Assembly: GCA_029260755.1 (NCBI GenBank)
Contig: JAJDCQ010000039.1
Location: 80,916 to 144,915, forward strand
Direction of reading: 5' to 3'
DNA: 64,000 nucleotides
Origin: Planctomycetota bacterium
GTDB taxonomy: Bacteria > Planctomycetota > J058 > JAJDCQ01
This document shows, piece after piece, positions 23,941 through 32,595 of this stretch (the first letter of the stretch is position 1; every line of letters starts with the position of its first letter). Under the pieces are notes generated by a model, which saw only the letters and a list, made by a program, of their open reading frames with translations, was not told where the DNA came from and ran no database searches. The position numbers and the translations under genes are program-made.

Positions 23941-24171
23941 CGCGGGCCTCTCTCTCCGATTCGTTCTCGTCCCCCGGGTCCACGTCGTCGAGGGGGACGC
24001 AACAGCTCGAATGCAAGGGGCATACCGCGACATTCAGGCTCACTGATGAGACGTATATCGACCTAAGTCGTTCTTTTCCGGTCGGGCGGTCCGGGTGGGG
24101 GCGAGACGGATTCGTCACGGAAAGGCCGACCGGGACGCATCCGTGACGGCCTGCAACCCGAAGGGAGCGCG

Positions 24172-27100
24172 CTACCAGAGGCGGATCAGCATCCCGACGC
24201 CGCTCGAGGAGCCGGTCGCGATGAAGCGACCCCGGGGACCCCAGACGATCGTGCGCGAGGCCCCGTCGGCGGGCAGCACCGCCAGGATCCGGTGCGGAGC
24301 GTCGACCCCGATGATCCGGGTTCCCTCCTTCTTCTGCGCGAGGGCGATCCACCGTCCGTCGGGGCTCCACGTGACGCCCATCGCCAGCCGCCCGACGACC
24401 TCGGTCAGCTTCGTCGGCAGGCGCTTCCCGGTGGCGAGATCGTGGACCTCGACACCCCAGCCGGCGGTGAGGAGGAGGGGGCGTCGCGGGTGGAACGCGA
24501 GGCCGTTCGCGTAGCTGCTTCCCGTGAGCCGGGCCGCGATCTCGCCCGACGGCACCCGCACGATGTGGCGAGCTCCCTCGGTCGAGACGGCGGCGAGCTG
24601 GCCGTCGGCATCGACCGCGACGTTGTTGAGCTTCGCGTCGAACGTGACCGACGTGAGCGGCGTCGTGCTCGCGCGCGACCACACCTTGAGGGTCGCGTCC
24701 GCGCCGACCGAGACGACGTGATCGCCCCCGGCGAAGCCGACGCCCGTCACCGGACCGACGTGCCCCTCGAACGTGCGCGCGAGCTTCCCGCTCCGGGCAT
24801 CGAAGACCCGGACGAGGCCGTCGGCGCAGCCGGTTCCCACCCATCGGTTGTCCGGGCTCCAGGCGAGGGCGGTGATGCTGCTGGGATGCGTCGGCGCCGC
24901 CATGACCTCGCGTCCGTCGGCCGTCGCGATGACGTGGACCCTCTTCCGCGTTCCGCGCCAGCCGCCGAACGCGGCGTAGCGCCCGTCGGGCGACATCGCG
25001 GCCGAGTAGCCGTCGCCGTCGGTCTTCCAGACGACCTCCGGGGTGAGCTCCGCCGGGATCCTCGACGAGCCGCGCTCGGGAGGAGGCGCCGGTGCGCCGG
25101 ACACCGGAGGAGAGGGTTCGCCCGCGGCCGGGTCGTCGGGGTCGAGGCCGCCGGTCTCGCCCGACTCGAGGCGCCCGAGGAGCGGCCGGAGGGCCTCGAG
25201 GTCCTCCCCCGCCCGCTCCGCCCGCGCGACGCGCTTGCGGACCGCCGCGGCGACCCGGCCGTCGGGGTCCGGCCCGCGCAGCGCGGTGACGAGGAGCATG
25301 ATCAGCCGGCGGCGCGAGGTCGTCGCGACCGGGCTCTCCGCGTCGAGGGCCACGAGCGCGTCGAGCTGTTGCGCGTCGAGCTGGGCGAGCGTCTCGTCGC
25401 GCGTCAGCCGGCGGCTCGCGCCGCCGCGGCGGAAGATCACCTCGTCCTCGCGCGCCGAGCGGAAGCTCCAGGCCGTCTCGCCCACGCGGAGGACGAGGTC
25501 GACCTCGTCGCCGCGGTCGAGGTTGCGGCGGGCGGTCCGGATGAACGCGTCGGCGTCGTCGACGATGGCGCCGAGGCGCGCGCGGGCGAGGGCGAGCGGG
25601 CCGACCTCGAGGGCGGGGACGGCCCGCTCGTCGAGGAGGGCGCGGGCGGCGGCGACGTCGCGGTCGCCGAGCGCGTCGAGGACCGACTCCTCGAGGGGCG
25701 CGACGAGCGGCGTCTCCTCATCCGCGAGCGCCGCGCGGCGCTCCGCGAGGCGGACGCGGAGCCGCCCGAGCCGCACGCGCACGTCGTCGGCGCCGGGGCG
25801 GTCCTCGTCCGGAGGCGCGAGCGTGGCGAGCGCCCCATCGTGGGCCGCGAGCGACTCGAGCGCCGCCGCGCGCTCCGCCGGAGGCGCGGGCGTGAGCGCG
25901 GCCTCGAGCGTCGCGACCCGCTCGGCGAGGGCGTCCCACGCGAGGGCGATCGCGTCCGGGGCCGACTCCGGGGCGGGTGTCGCTTCCGCGGGCTCGGGCG
26001 CGGGCGTCGTGTCCGTCGGCGCCGGCGTGGCGTCCGGCTCGGCGGTCTCGGGCTCGGGCCGCGTCTCCGGCTCGGGCGAGGGGCGCGGTCGGGGGGAAGG
26101 CGTCGCTGCCGTGGCGACGTCGCCCCGCGTCGCGCCGCCGGCGAGCGACGCGTCCGCCCCGCTCGACCGTCCGCTCCGTCCGATCACGAAGGCGAGGACC
26201 GCGACCGCGATCACGACCGCGACGGCCGCCACGATCGGCCAGGGTGAGGCGGCGGTCCGCGCCGCCGGCCGCCGTTCGCTCGGCGACGGGCGCCGCGATC
26301 GCTCCGAGGTCCGCCGACCGCGAGGGACCCGGCCGCTGGCCCGCCCATCGGCTCTCCCGTCGTCGGTCGGGGCGCCGAGCCGCGCGACGACCGCCTCCAT
26401 CGTCGCGGGCCGATCGGCGGGGTCGGGCGAGAGCATCGCATCGATGAGCGCCGCCTCGTGCCCGGGGAGCGCGGGGCATCGGGTCGCGACCGGCGCCGGC
26501 GCGCCGGCGAGGATCCGCGCCGCGAGCTCGATCATCGCTCCTTGCCCGTGCGGCGGCTCGCCGACGACGAGCTCGTGGAAGAGCGCGCCGAGCGAGTAGA
26601 GGTCGGCGCGCGCGTCGACCCGCTCGCCCCGGACCGCCTCGGGCGCCATGTAGGCCGCGGTTCCCAGCGCGGTGCCGGTCCGGGTGAGGCTTCCGCTCGC
26701 GTCGCGGTCGACGGCGCGGACGAGGTCGAAGTCGGTCAGGCGCGCGACGCCGTCGGTCCCCATGAGGACGTTGCTCGGCTTGACGTCGCGGTGGATGAGC
26801 CCCTCGCGATGGAGGTAGCCGAGGGCCGCGGCGAGCGCGGCGATCACCGCGCGCGCCTGCTCGGGCGGGAGCGACCCGCGCTGCCTGAGGGTGGCGGCGA
26901 GCGAGGGTCCGTCGATGAACGTCATCACGACGAAGGGACGATCGTCCGCGGTGACGCCGCCGTCGAGGATGCGCACGAGGCCGGGGTGCTGGAGCCGCGC
27001 GGCGAGCTGGCAGCTCCGGACGAACCGCTCGCGACCGAGGCTGGCGCCGTCGCTCCGGGGGGTCATCACCTTGACGGCCGCCTCGACGCCGGACCGCTCG

Positions 27101-27246
27101 TGGCGGCCGAGGTAGACGACGCCGAGCCCGCCGCGCCCGATCGCCCGGAGGAGCCGCCACGGGCCGACGCTCGCGCCGACGGCGGCGTCGGCTCCCCCGC
27201 GGAGGGCGGCCTGAAGCTCGCCGAGGTCGTTTCGGTCGTCGGTCAG
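24172..27246 (-). CDS. Receptor-like Ser/Thr kinase with WD40 propeller; start uncertain
   Basis: About 1024 residues. Kinase domain: IGRGGLGVVYLGR (about 29), AAVKVM, FVRSCQLAARL (alphaC Glu not in the usual place), HRDVKPSNVLM (about 150), DFD in place of DFG (TDFDLVR), GTAAYMAPEAVRG. A membrane helix (about 339-361, IVAAVAVVIAVAVLAFVIG) is followed by a Pro/Glu/Thr linker, a helical region and a C-terminal WD40 propeller (SITALAWSPDNRWVGTGCADG, GPVTGVGFAGGDHVVSVGADA, GVTWSPDGRWIALAQKKEG). No ATG, GTG or TTG lies in frame close to the domain. I mark a CTG; the next ATG upstream is at 27480, in sequence that looks non-coding and overlaps the promoter side of the efflux operon. The 3' end is firm. 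Confidence 0.88.
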   Translation of the reverse strand: MTDDRNDLGELQAALRGGADAAVGASVGPWRLLRAIGRGGLGVVYLGRHERSGVEAAVKVMTPRSDGASLGRERFVRSCQLAARLQHPGLVRILDGGVTADDRPFVVMTFIDGPSLAATLRQRGSLPPEQARAVIAALAAALGYLHREGLIHRDVKPSNVLMGTDGVARLTDFDLVRAVDRDASGSLTRTGTALGTAAYMAPEAVRGERVDARADLYSLGALFHELVVGEPPHGQGAMIELAARILAGAPAPVATRCPALPGHEAALIDAMLSPDPADRPATMEAVVARLGAPTDDGRADGRASGRVPRGRRTSERSRRPSPSERRPAARTAASPWPIVAAVAVVIAVAVLAFVIGRSGRSSGADASLAGGATRGDVATAATPSPRPRPSPEPETRPEPETAEPDATPAPTDTTPAPEPAEATPAPESAPDAIALAWDALAERVATLEAALTPAPPAERAAALESLAAHDGALATLAPPDEDRPGADDVRVRLGRLRVRLAERRAALADEETPLVAPLEESVLDALGDRDVAAARALLDERAVPALEVGPLALARARLGAIVDDADAFIRTARRNLDRGDEVDLVLRVGETAWSFRSAREDEVIFRRGGASRRLTRDETLAQLDAQQLDALVALDAESPVATTSRRRLIMLLVTALRGPDPDGRVAAAVRKRVARAERAGEDLEALRPLLGRLESGETGGLDPDDPAAGEPSPPVSGAPAPPPERGSSRIPAELTPEVVWKTDGDGYSAAMSPDGRYAAFGGWRGTRKRVHVIATADGREVMAAPTHPSSITALAWSPDNRWVGTGCADGLVRVFDARSGKLARTFEGHVGPVTGVGFAGGDHVVSVGADATLKVWSRASTTPLTSVTFDAKLNNVAVDADGQLAAVSTEGARHIVRVPSGEIAARLTGSSYANGLAFHPRRPLLLTAGWGVEVHDLATGKRLPTKLTEVVGRLAMGVTWSPDGRWIALAQKKEGTRIIGVDAPHRILAVLPADGASRTIVWGPRGRFIATGSSSGVGMLIRLW

Positions 27247-27529
27247 GGTCCTGGGCTCCGCTTCACGGTAGCACCTGCCCGGGGCCGTCGCCGAGGAGCC
27301 GCGCGTGAAGCCGGGCCCTCCCCGGCATCCAAATCGGGACCGATCACCGAAACCACCACCCTTGCATGTCTTGTAGGAACCTCGCGGCGAGCGCGGCGCG
27401 CGAGGTCGACGCGGCGCGTTAATTCGCCTAACACTCTCGGCGACCCGCCCGTAGATGGACGCGCGTACTTCAGCTCTCATCATTGGGCGACGGACGGTCG
27501 CCGCCGAGACCAGGAGCTCCGATTCCCTC
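27247..27529. promoter_or_regulatory. Divergent promoter region between WD40 kinase and RND efflux operon
   Basis: Between the kinase and the adaptor gene the composition drops locally around 27360-27440 (GTTAATTCGCCTAACAC), as expected for promoters. The kinase frame stays open here on the minus strand, with an ATG at 27480. No clear -35/-10 pair or operator was identified. Confidence 0.35.
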
Positions 27530-28873
27530 ATGCGCACCTTGCCCCGAACCTCCGGGCCCGCTCCCGCCCGGGCGGTCGCCCTGTTGGCCCTCCTCGTCGG
27601 GCTCGCGCCCGGCTGCATCGAGCAGCCCGCCGACGCGGACGCCTCGAAGAAGGACGAGGAGAGTCCCGAGGACGCGCCCGTTCTCGTCCGGACCGTGCAG
27701 GTCGGCGAGGGCGACCTCAGCCGCGGTCTCCGCGCGACGGCGACGCTCGAGAGCGAGCGGCGCGCGCAGCTCTCGCTCCAGGCGTCGGGGCTCGTCTCCG
27801 AGGTCAGCGTCGACGTGGGGATGCCGGTCACCGCGGGGCAGCTCCTGGTCACGCTCGACGCGCGGCAGCTCGATCTCGCCCGCCGCGAGGCGGAGCTCGC
27901 GATGAACGAGTCGGCCGAGCGCACTCGCGAGCTCGACCTCGCCGTCCTCGAGGCGAGCCAGCGCCTCGAGCAGAGCAAGCTCGAGGAGGAGGAGGCGCTC
28001 GCCGCCCACGCCCGTCAGCGGAAGCTCGCCTACGACGACCTCGTCCGCGAGGACGCGGTCGAGACGGCTCGATACACCGCGGAGAAGGCGACGCTCGCCG
28101 TCAAGAACGCGCAGATCGCCGTCGGCAAGGCGGCGATCACCGCCGCGAACGCGCGCACCGCCGTTCGGAAGGCGCAGCTCGCGTACGAGCGCGCGATGAT
28201 CGACTGGTACAATGGCCGGCTCTACGCTCCCTTCGACGGGGTGATCGCCTCGCGGAGCGTGCGTCCAGGCGAGCAGGTGAGCGCCGGTCAGGTCGTCTTC
28301 GAGCTCGCCGACCCCCGCGCGCTGCGCGCTCCGGTCTTCCTCCCGCAGAAGCACATCGGGCGGCTGTCGGAGGGCATGCGGATCGAGGTGACGGCCAATG
28401 GCCGGGTCGCGCCGGGGTCGGTCCTCCGGCTGCCGCGCACCGTCGACCCCGCGACCGGCAACGTGCGCCTCGAGGTCTCGGTCGACGAGCCCGACGGGTT
28501 CCTGCCCGGCATGTTCGTCTCGCTCCTCATCGTGACGGACCGGCGTGAGGGCGTGCCCGTCGTCCCGAAGAAGGCGGTGCGGCTCGACGGCGAGGGCGCG
28601 ATCGTCTACCGGGTCGACCGGGTCGACGACGCCGACGTCGCCCACGAGGTCCACTTCATGCCGGGTCTCGAGGACTCGGACAACGTCGAGGTGACCGGCG
28701 GCGTGCTCGCCGCGGGCGACCGGATCGTCCTGATCGGCGTCGAGCAGCTCTCCGACGGATCGAAGGTCCAGGAGGCCGGCGCGCCGGCGATCGGCGGAGC
28801 GGCAGGCGGCGGCAGCAGCGACGCCGGCGCCGATCACGGCGAGACCTCGGCGCACGACGGCGCCGACGGGTGA
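27530..28873 (+). CDS. RND efflux periplasmic adaptor (HlyD/AcrA-type lipoprotein)
   Basis: A 447-residue membrane-fusion protein that joins the inner-membrane RND pumps to an outer-membrane channel. Signal peptide with lipobox APGC; lipoyl-like half motifs (SGLVSEVSVDVGMPVTAGQLL, and GVIASRSVRPGEQVSAGQ), a long alpha-helical hairpin between them (about 125-225, rich in Glu/Ala/Arg), then beta-barrel (GMRIEVTANG) and membrane-proximal domains. A family of this size is normal, with a Gly/Ala/Asp-rich tail after about 415. ATG 27530 is preferred over the upstream frame because it is directly before the signal peptide. The stop overlaps the first pump gene by four bases. Confidence 0.92.
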   Translation: MRTLPRTSGPAPARAVALLALLVGLAPGCIEQPADADASKKDEESPEDAPVLVRTVQVGEGDLSRGLRATATLESERRAQLSLQASGLVSEVSVDVGMPVTAGQLLVTLDARQLDLARREAELAMNESAERTRELDLAVLEASQRLEQSKLEEEEALAAHARQRKLAYDDLVREDAVETARYTAEKATLAVKNAQIAVGKAAITAANARTAVRKAQLAYERAMIDWYNGRLYAPFDGVIASRSVRPGEQVSAGQVVFELADPRALRAPVFLPQKHIGRLSEGMRIEVTANGRVAPGSVLRLPRTVDPATGNVRLEVSVDEPDGFLPGMFVSLLIVTDRREGVPVVPKKAVRLDGEGAIVYRVDRVDDADVAHEVHFMPGLEDSDNVEVTGGVLAAGDRIVLIGVEQLSDGSKVQEAGAPAIGGAAGGGSSDAGADHGETSAHDGADG

Positions 28874-31800
28874 GCGACGCCGCCAACGCTGCCGACGCCG
28901 GCGACGAGCCGCGACCCGAGCGCGACCTCGGCTCGTCCGGCGGCATCCTCGGCGTCACGGTGAGGCGCCCGGTCGGCGTCTTCATGGCGCTCCTCGCGGT
29001 CGCCCTCTTCGGCTGGACGAGCCTCGGGCGGCTGCCGCTGAACCTCCTCCCCGAGCTCAGCTTCCCGACCCTCACCGTCCGCACGACGTGGGAGGGCGCT
29101 GCGCCCGAGGAGATGGAGGAGCGGGTCACCCGACCGCTCGAGGAGGGCCTCCGGGTCGTCCCCGGCCTGGTCGAGGCGAGCAGCGTCACGCGGGCGAACA
29201 CCTCGAGCATCCGGCTGCGGTTCGCCTGGGGCACCGACATGCGCTTCGCGGCGCAGGACGTCGCCGAGCGGATCCAGCAGACGCGGAACCAGCTCCCGCG
29301 CGACGTCGACGCGCCGCTCGTCCTCCGCTACGACCCGACCCTCGAGCCGGTCCTCCGGCTCGCCGCGGTCGGGCGCGCGGATGCGACGTCCCTGCGTCAC
29401 TACGCCGAGGACGAGCTGAGCCGCTCGCTCGAGAAGCTCGAGGGCGTCGCGGCGGCCAAGATCCAGGGCGGGCTCGAGGAGGAGATCCACGTCGACCTCT
29501 CCGAGGACCTCCTCTCGTCCTCGGGTCTGACGGTCCAGGCGGTCGAGGCGCGCCTCCAGCAGGAGAACGTCGACGTCGCCGCCGGGCTGCTCCTCGACGG
29601 CGACACCGAGTACCTCGTCCGCACCGCCAATCGGCTGACGAGCGTCGGCGAGCTCGAGGACATCATCGTCGGGCGCCGCGGCGACGCGATCATCCGCCTG
29701 CGCGATGTCGGGAAGGTGCGGCGCGCCGCCCGCGACCGCGACGTGATCATCCGGGTCGACGGTCGCGAGGGCGTCCTCCTCGAGATCCATCGCGAGGCGG
29801 GCGCGAACCTGGTCGCCGTCGCGAGCTCCGTCCGCGAGGCGGTCTTCGGGACGGCGGTTCAGCAGGCCTACGTCGAGAAGCACCGAGAGCGGCTGCTGCG
29901 CGACAAGGCGAGCCTCTCGCGCGCGATCGCGGCGACGAAGGGACCGCCTGGCGCGCGCGCCGACGACGGGACGGCGGGCGCCGAGCGCGGCGCCGACGAC
30001 GGCGGGAAGAAGAGCAAGGACGGCAAGGACGACGAGGACGGCGAGGGACGCGGCAAGGCGAAGGGCAAGGGCAAGGGCGGCTGGGGCGAGTGGGAGATGA
30101 CCCCCGAGCAGAAGCAGCGCCTGGCCGACCGCCAGATGACCGCCTTCATGGCGTGGAACACGCCCGACGACGTCGACCTCGTCCTCCTCGAGGACGGCAG
30201 CGTGTTCGTCCGCGACGCGCTGAACGAGGTCCAGAGCGCGGTGATCGTCGGCGGCCTCCTCGCGATCCTGATCCTCTTCCTCTTCCTCCGTCAGCTCCGG
30301 CCGACCCTCATCGTCGCGATCTCGCTCCCGGCGAGCGTCCTGTTCACGTTCGCGACGATGTTCCTGGCCGACGTCAGCCTGAACCTGATGAGCCTGGGCG
30401 GGCTCGCCCTCGGCGTCGGGATGCTCGTCGACAACTCGATCGTCGTGCTCGAGAGCATCACGCGATGTTCCGAGGAGGGCGACGACCTCGTCCGCGCCAC
30501 CATGCGCGGCACCCGCGAGGTCGGCAGCGCGGTGATCGCGTCGACCCTGACGACCGTCGCCGTGTTCCTGCCGATCATCTTCGTCGAGGGGGTCGCCGGG
30601 CAGATCTTCCGCGACCAGGCGGTCACCGTCGTCCTGAGCCTGCTCGCGAGCCTCGTGGCGGCGCTGTTCCTGATCCCGATGCTCGCGAGCCGCCGGCTCC
30701 CCGACGGGGTCGGCTCGACCGGCGACGACGACGGCTCGCGCGCGCCCGCCTCGGCCGGGTCGGGCGAGCTGCCGCGTCCGTGGACGTTCTCGGCGACGCG
30801 CGGCCGCGCCGCGGCCGTGTGGTCGGGACCGTGGCTCGGGAAGCCGCTCGCCCTCGTCACGCTCCTCGTCCTGCCGTTCATCGAGCTCGTCGGCCTGCTC
30901 ATCTACCTCGTCGTGATCGTCTGCCTCGGCTGGCTCGCCGGCCTCGTCCTGCGTCGCGGCGGCGCCCTCGGCTGGCTCCTCGTCCCGATCACCTGGCCGT
31001 TCGACCGGATGTATCGGGCGACCGAGGTCGGCTACCGGCCGCTCCTCGCGAGCGCGCTCCGGCACCGGTCGGCCACCCTCATCGCGTCGGTCGCCCTCTG
31101 CGGCTACGCGGTCCTCCTCTACCCGCGGCTCGGCGCCGAGCTCCTCCCGCGGATCCACCAGGGGAGCTTCAACGTCGAGGCGAGCCTTCCGGTCACGACG
31201 CCGGTCGGGGAGACCGACCGGGTCCTCGCCGGGATGGCGCCGCGCCTGCGCGCGATCCCCGGCGTGGCGCAGGTCGTCGGCGTCTCGGGCGTGAGCCGCA
31301 CCGACCTCGAGGCGGCCGACGAGGGCGCCAACACCGGCGAGCTGCGGGTGAAGCTCGCGGCCGACCGGGCCGACGCCGCCGGCGAGGCCGCCGTCGTCGA
31401 GCGGGTCCGCGAGGCGATCGCGGCCGCTCCGGAGCTCAACGGTCCGCGGATCGAGTTCCCCGAGCTGGTGAGCATCGAGAGCACCCTCGATGTCGAGATC
31501 GTCGAGGACGACCTCGGCAGCCTGCACGCGACGGCCCGGAAGGCCGCGCGCGTCCTCGAGGACCTCCCGTTCCTGGCGGATGTCCAGGCGGGTCTCGGCG
31601 GCGGGACGCCCGAGGTGGTGCTCCAGCTCGAGCCCGAGGTGCTCGCGCGGCACAACCTGAACCGGCGCCAGGTCGCCGAGACCGTCCGGGCGAAGCTCCA
31701 GGGCAACGCCACGACCCGGCTCTCGGGCGCGCGCCGGCTCGACATCCGGGTCTCGCTCGACGACGCCGAGCTCCAGGGCGTCGAGGCGCTCCGCAAGATC

Positions 31801-32595
31801 CGGATCGACCAGGGCGGTGAGGGCGTCGCCGCCGTGCTCCTCGGCGACGTCGCGACGGTCGAGATGGTCGAGGGCCCCGGCGAGATCAGGCGCCAGCGCG
31901 GCCGCCGGATCCACCGTCTGTCGGCGAACCTCGTCCCCGGCGTCGACCTCGCGACCGCGACCGTCGCCGCGGAGACGGCGCTCGACCGCGAGCTCGGGCC
32001 GCTCGTCCAGTTCCGGGTCGTCGGTCAGTCCGAGGAGCTCGAGCGCAGCCAGATGAGCATGCTGATCGCGCTGCTCACCGCGGCCTTCCTCGTCTACGTC
32101 GTGATGGCGAGCCAGTTCGAGAGCCTCGTCCAGCCGTTCCTCATCGTGATGACGCTCCCGCTCTCGCTCGTCGGCGTCCTGACGGTCCTCTACGCGTTCG
32201 GCGAGCCGGTCGGCGTCGTCGTCTTCATCGGCGCGATCGTCCTCGCCGGCATCGTCGTCAACAACGCGATCGTGCTGGTCGACACCGCGAACCGGCTCCG
32301 GCAGCGCGGCCGGACCGCGGCCGAGGCCGCCGCCGAGGCGGGGCACCTGCGCCTCCGGCCGATCCTGATGACGACGGCGACGACCGTCCTCGGCCTCGTC
32401 CCGATGCTCGTCTCGGGCGGGGCGGGGAGCGAGATCCGCCGCCCGCTCGCCTTGACCGTCGCGGCCGGGCTGACCAGCTCGACCGTGCTGACGCTCGTCG
32501 TGATCCCGGTCCTCTACGCGATCGTCCAGGGCGGCCTCGACCGCTGGCGCGGCGAGACGCCGGGCGACGGGCCGGTCGAAGGGGTGACCTCGTGA
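28870..32595 (+). CDS. RND-family efflux permease with extra insert and extra membrane helices
   Basis: A 1241-residue inner-membrane pump, about 200 longer than usual. Family features: VTVRRPVGVFMALLAVALFG at the start, an RND TM4 segment GLALGVGMLVDNSIVVLE, VIASTLTTVAVFLPIIF, and matching second-half helices (IVLAGIVVNNAIVLVDTAN). Two unusual insertions are visible: a Lys/Gly/Asp-rich stretch at about 357-406 (GRGKAKGKGKGG) in the porter region before TM2, and a block of about 60 residues (657-716, LALVTLLVLPFIELVGLL and LVVIVCLGWLAGLVL) between TM6 and TM7 that adds two or so hydrophobic helices. GTG start overlaps the adaptor stop; it also overlaps the second pump. Substrate cannot be told. 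Confidence 0.92.
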   Translation: MSDAANAADAGDEPRPERDLGSSGGILGVTVRRPVGVFMALLAVALFGWTSLGRLPLNLLPELSFPTLTVRTTWEGAAPEEMEERVTRPLEEGLRVVPGLVEASSVTRANTSSIRLRFAWGTDMRFAAQDVAERIQQTRNQLPRDVDAPLVLRYDPTLEPVLRLAAVGRADATSLRHYAEDELSRSLEKLEGVAAAKIQGGLEEEIHVDLSEDLLSSSGLTVQAVEARLQQENVDVAAGLLLDGDTEYLVRTANRLTSVGELEDIIVGRRGDAIIRLRDVGKVRRAARDRDVIIRVDGREGVLLEIHREAGANLVAVASSVREAVFGTAVQQAYVEKHRERLLRDKASLSRAIAATKGPPGARADDGTAGAERGADDGGKKSKDGKDDEDGEGRGKAKGKGKGGWGEWEMTPEQKQRLADRQMTAFMAWNTPDDVDLVLLEDGSVFVRDALNEVQSAVIVGGLLAILILFLFLRQLRPTLIVAISLPASVLFTFATMFLADVSLNLMSLGGLALGVGMLVDNSIVVLESITRCSEEGDDLVRATMRGTREVGSAVIASTLTTVAVFLPIIFVEGVAGQIFRDQAVTVVLSLLASLVAALFLIPMLASRRLPDGVGSTGDDDGSRAPASAGSGELPRPWTFSATRGRAAAVWSGPWLGKPLALVTLLVLPFIELVGLLIYLVVIVCLGWLAGLVLRRGGALGWLLVPITWPFDRMYRATEVGYRPLLASALRHRSATLIASVALCGYAVLLYPRLGAELLPRIHQGSFNVEASLPVTTPVGETDRVLAGMAPRLRAIPGVAQVVGVSGVSRTDLEAADEGANTGELRVKLAADRADAAGEAAVVERVREAIAAAPELNGPRIEFPELVSIESTLDVEIVEDDLGSLHATARKAARVLEDLPFLADVQAGLGGGTPEVVLQLEPEVLARHNLNRRQVAETVRAKLQGNATTRLSGARRLDIRVSLDDAELQGVEALRKIRIDQGGEGVAAVLLGDVATVEMVEGPGEIRRQRGRRIHRLSANLVPGVDLATATVAAETALDRELGPLVQFRVVGQSEELERSQMSMLIALLTAAFLVYVVMASQFESLVQPFLIVMTLPLSLVGVLTVLYAFGEPVGVVVFIGAIVLAGIVVNNAIVLVDTANRLRQRGRTAAEAAAEAGHLRLRPILMTTATTVLGLVPMLVSGGAGSEIRRPLALTVAAGLTSSTVLTLVVIPVLYAIVQGGLDRWRGETPGDGPVEGVTS

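Noticed and set aside
27247..27978. N-terminal extension of the minus-strand kinase to 27978
   Set aside because: It would run through the promoter region and the first 450 bases of the efflux adaptor gene, and the extra sequence is Ser/Arg-rich without kinase-leader features.
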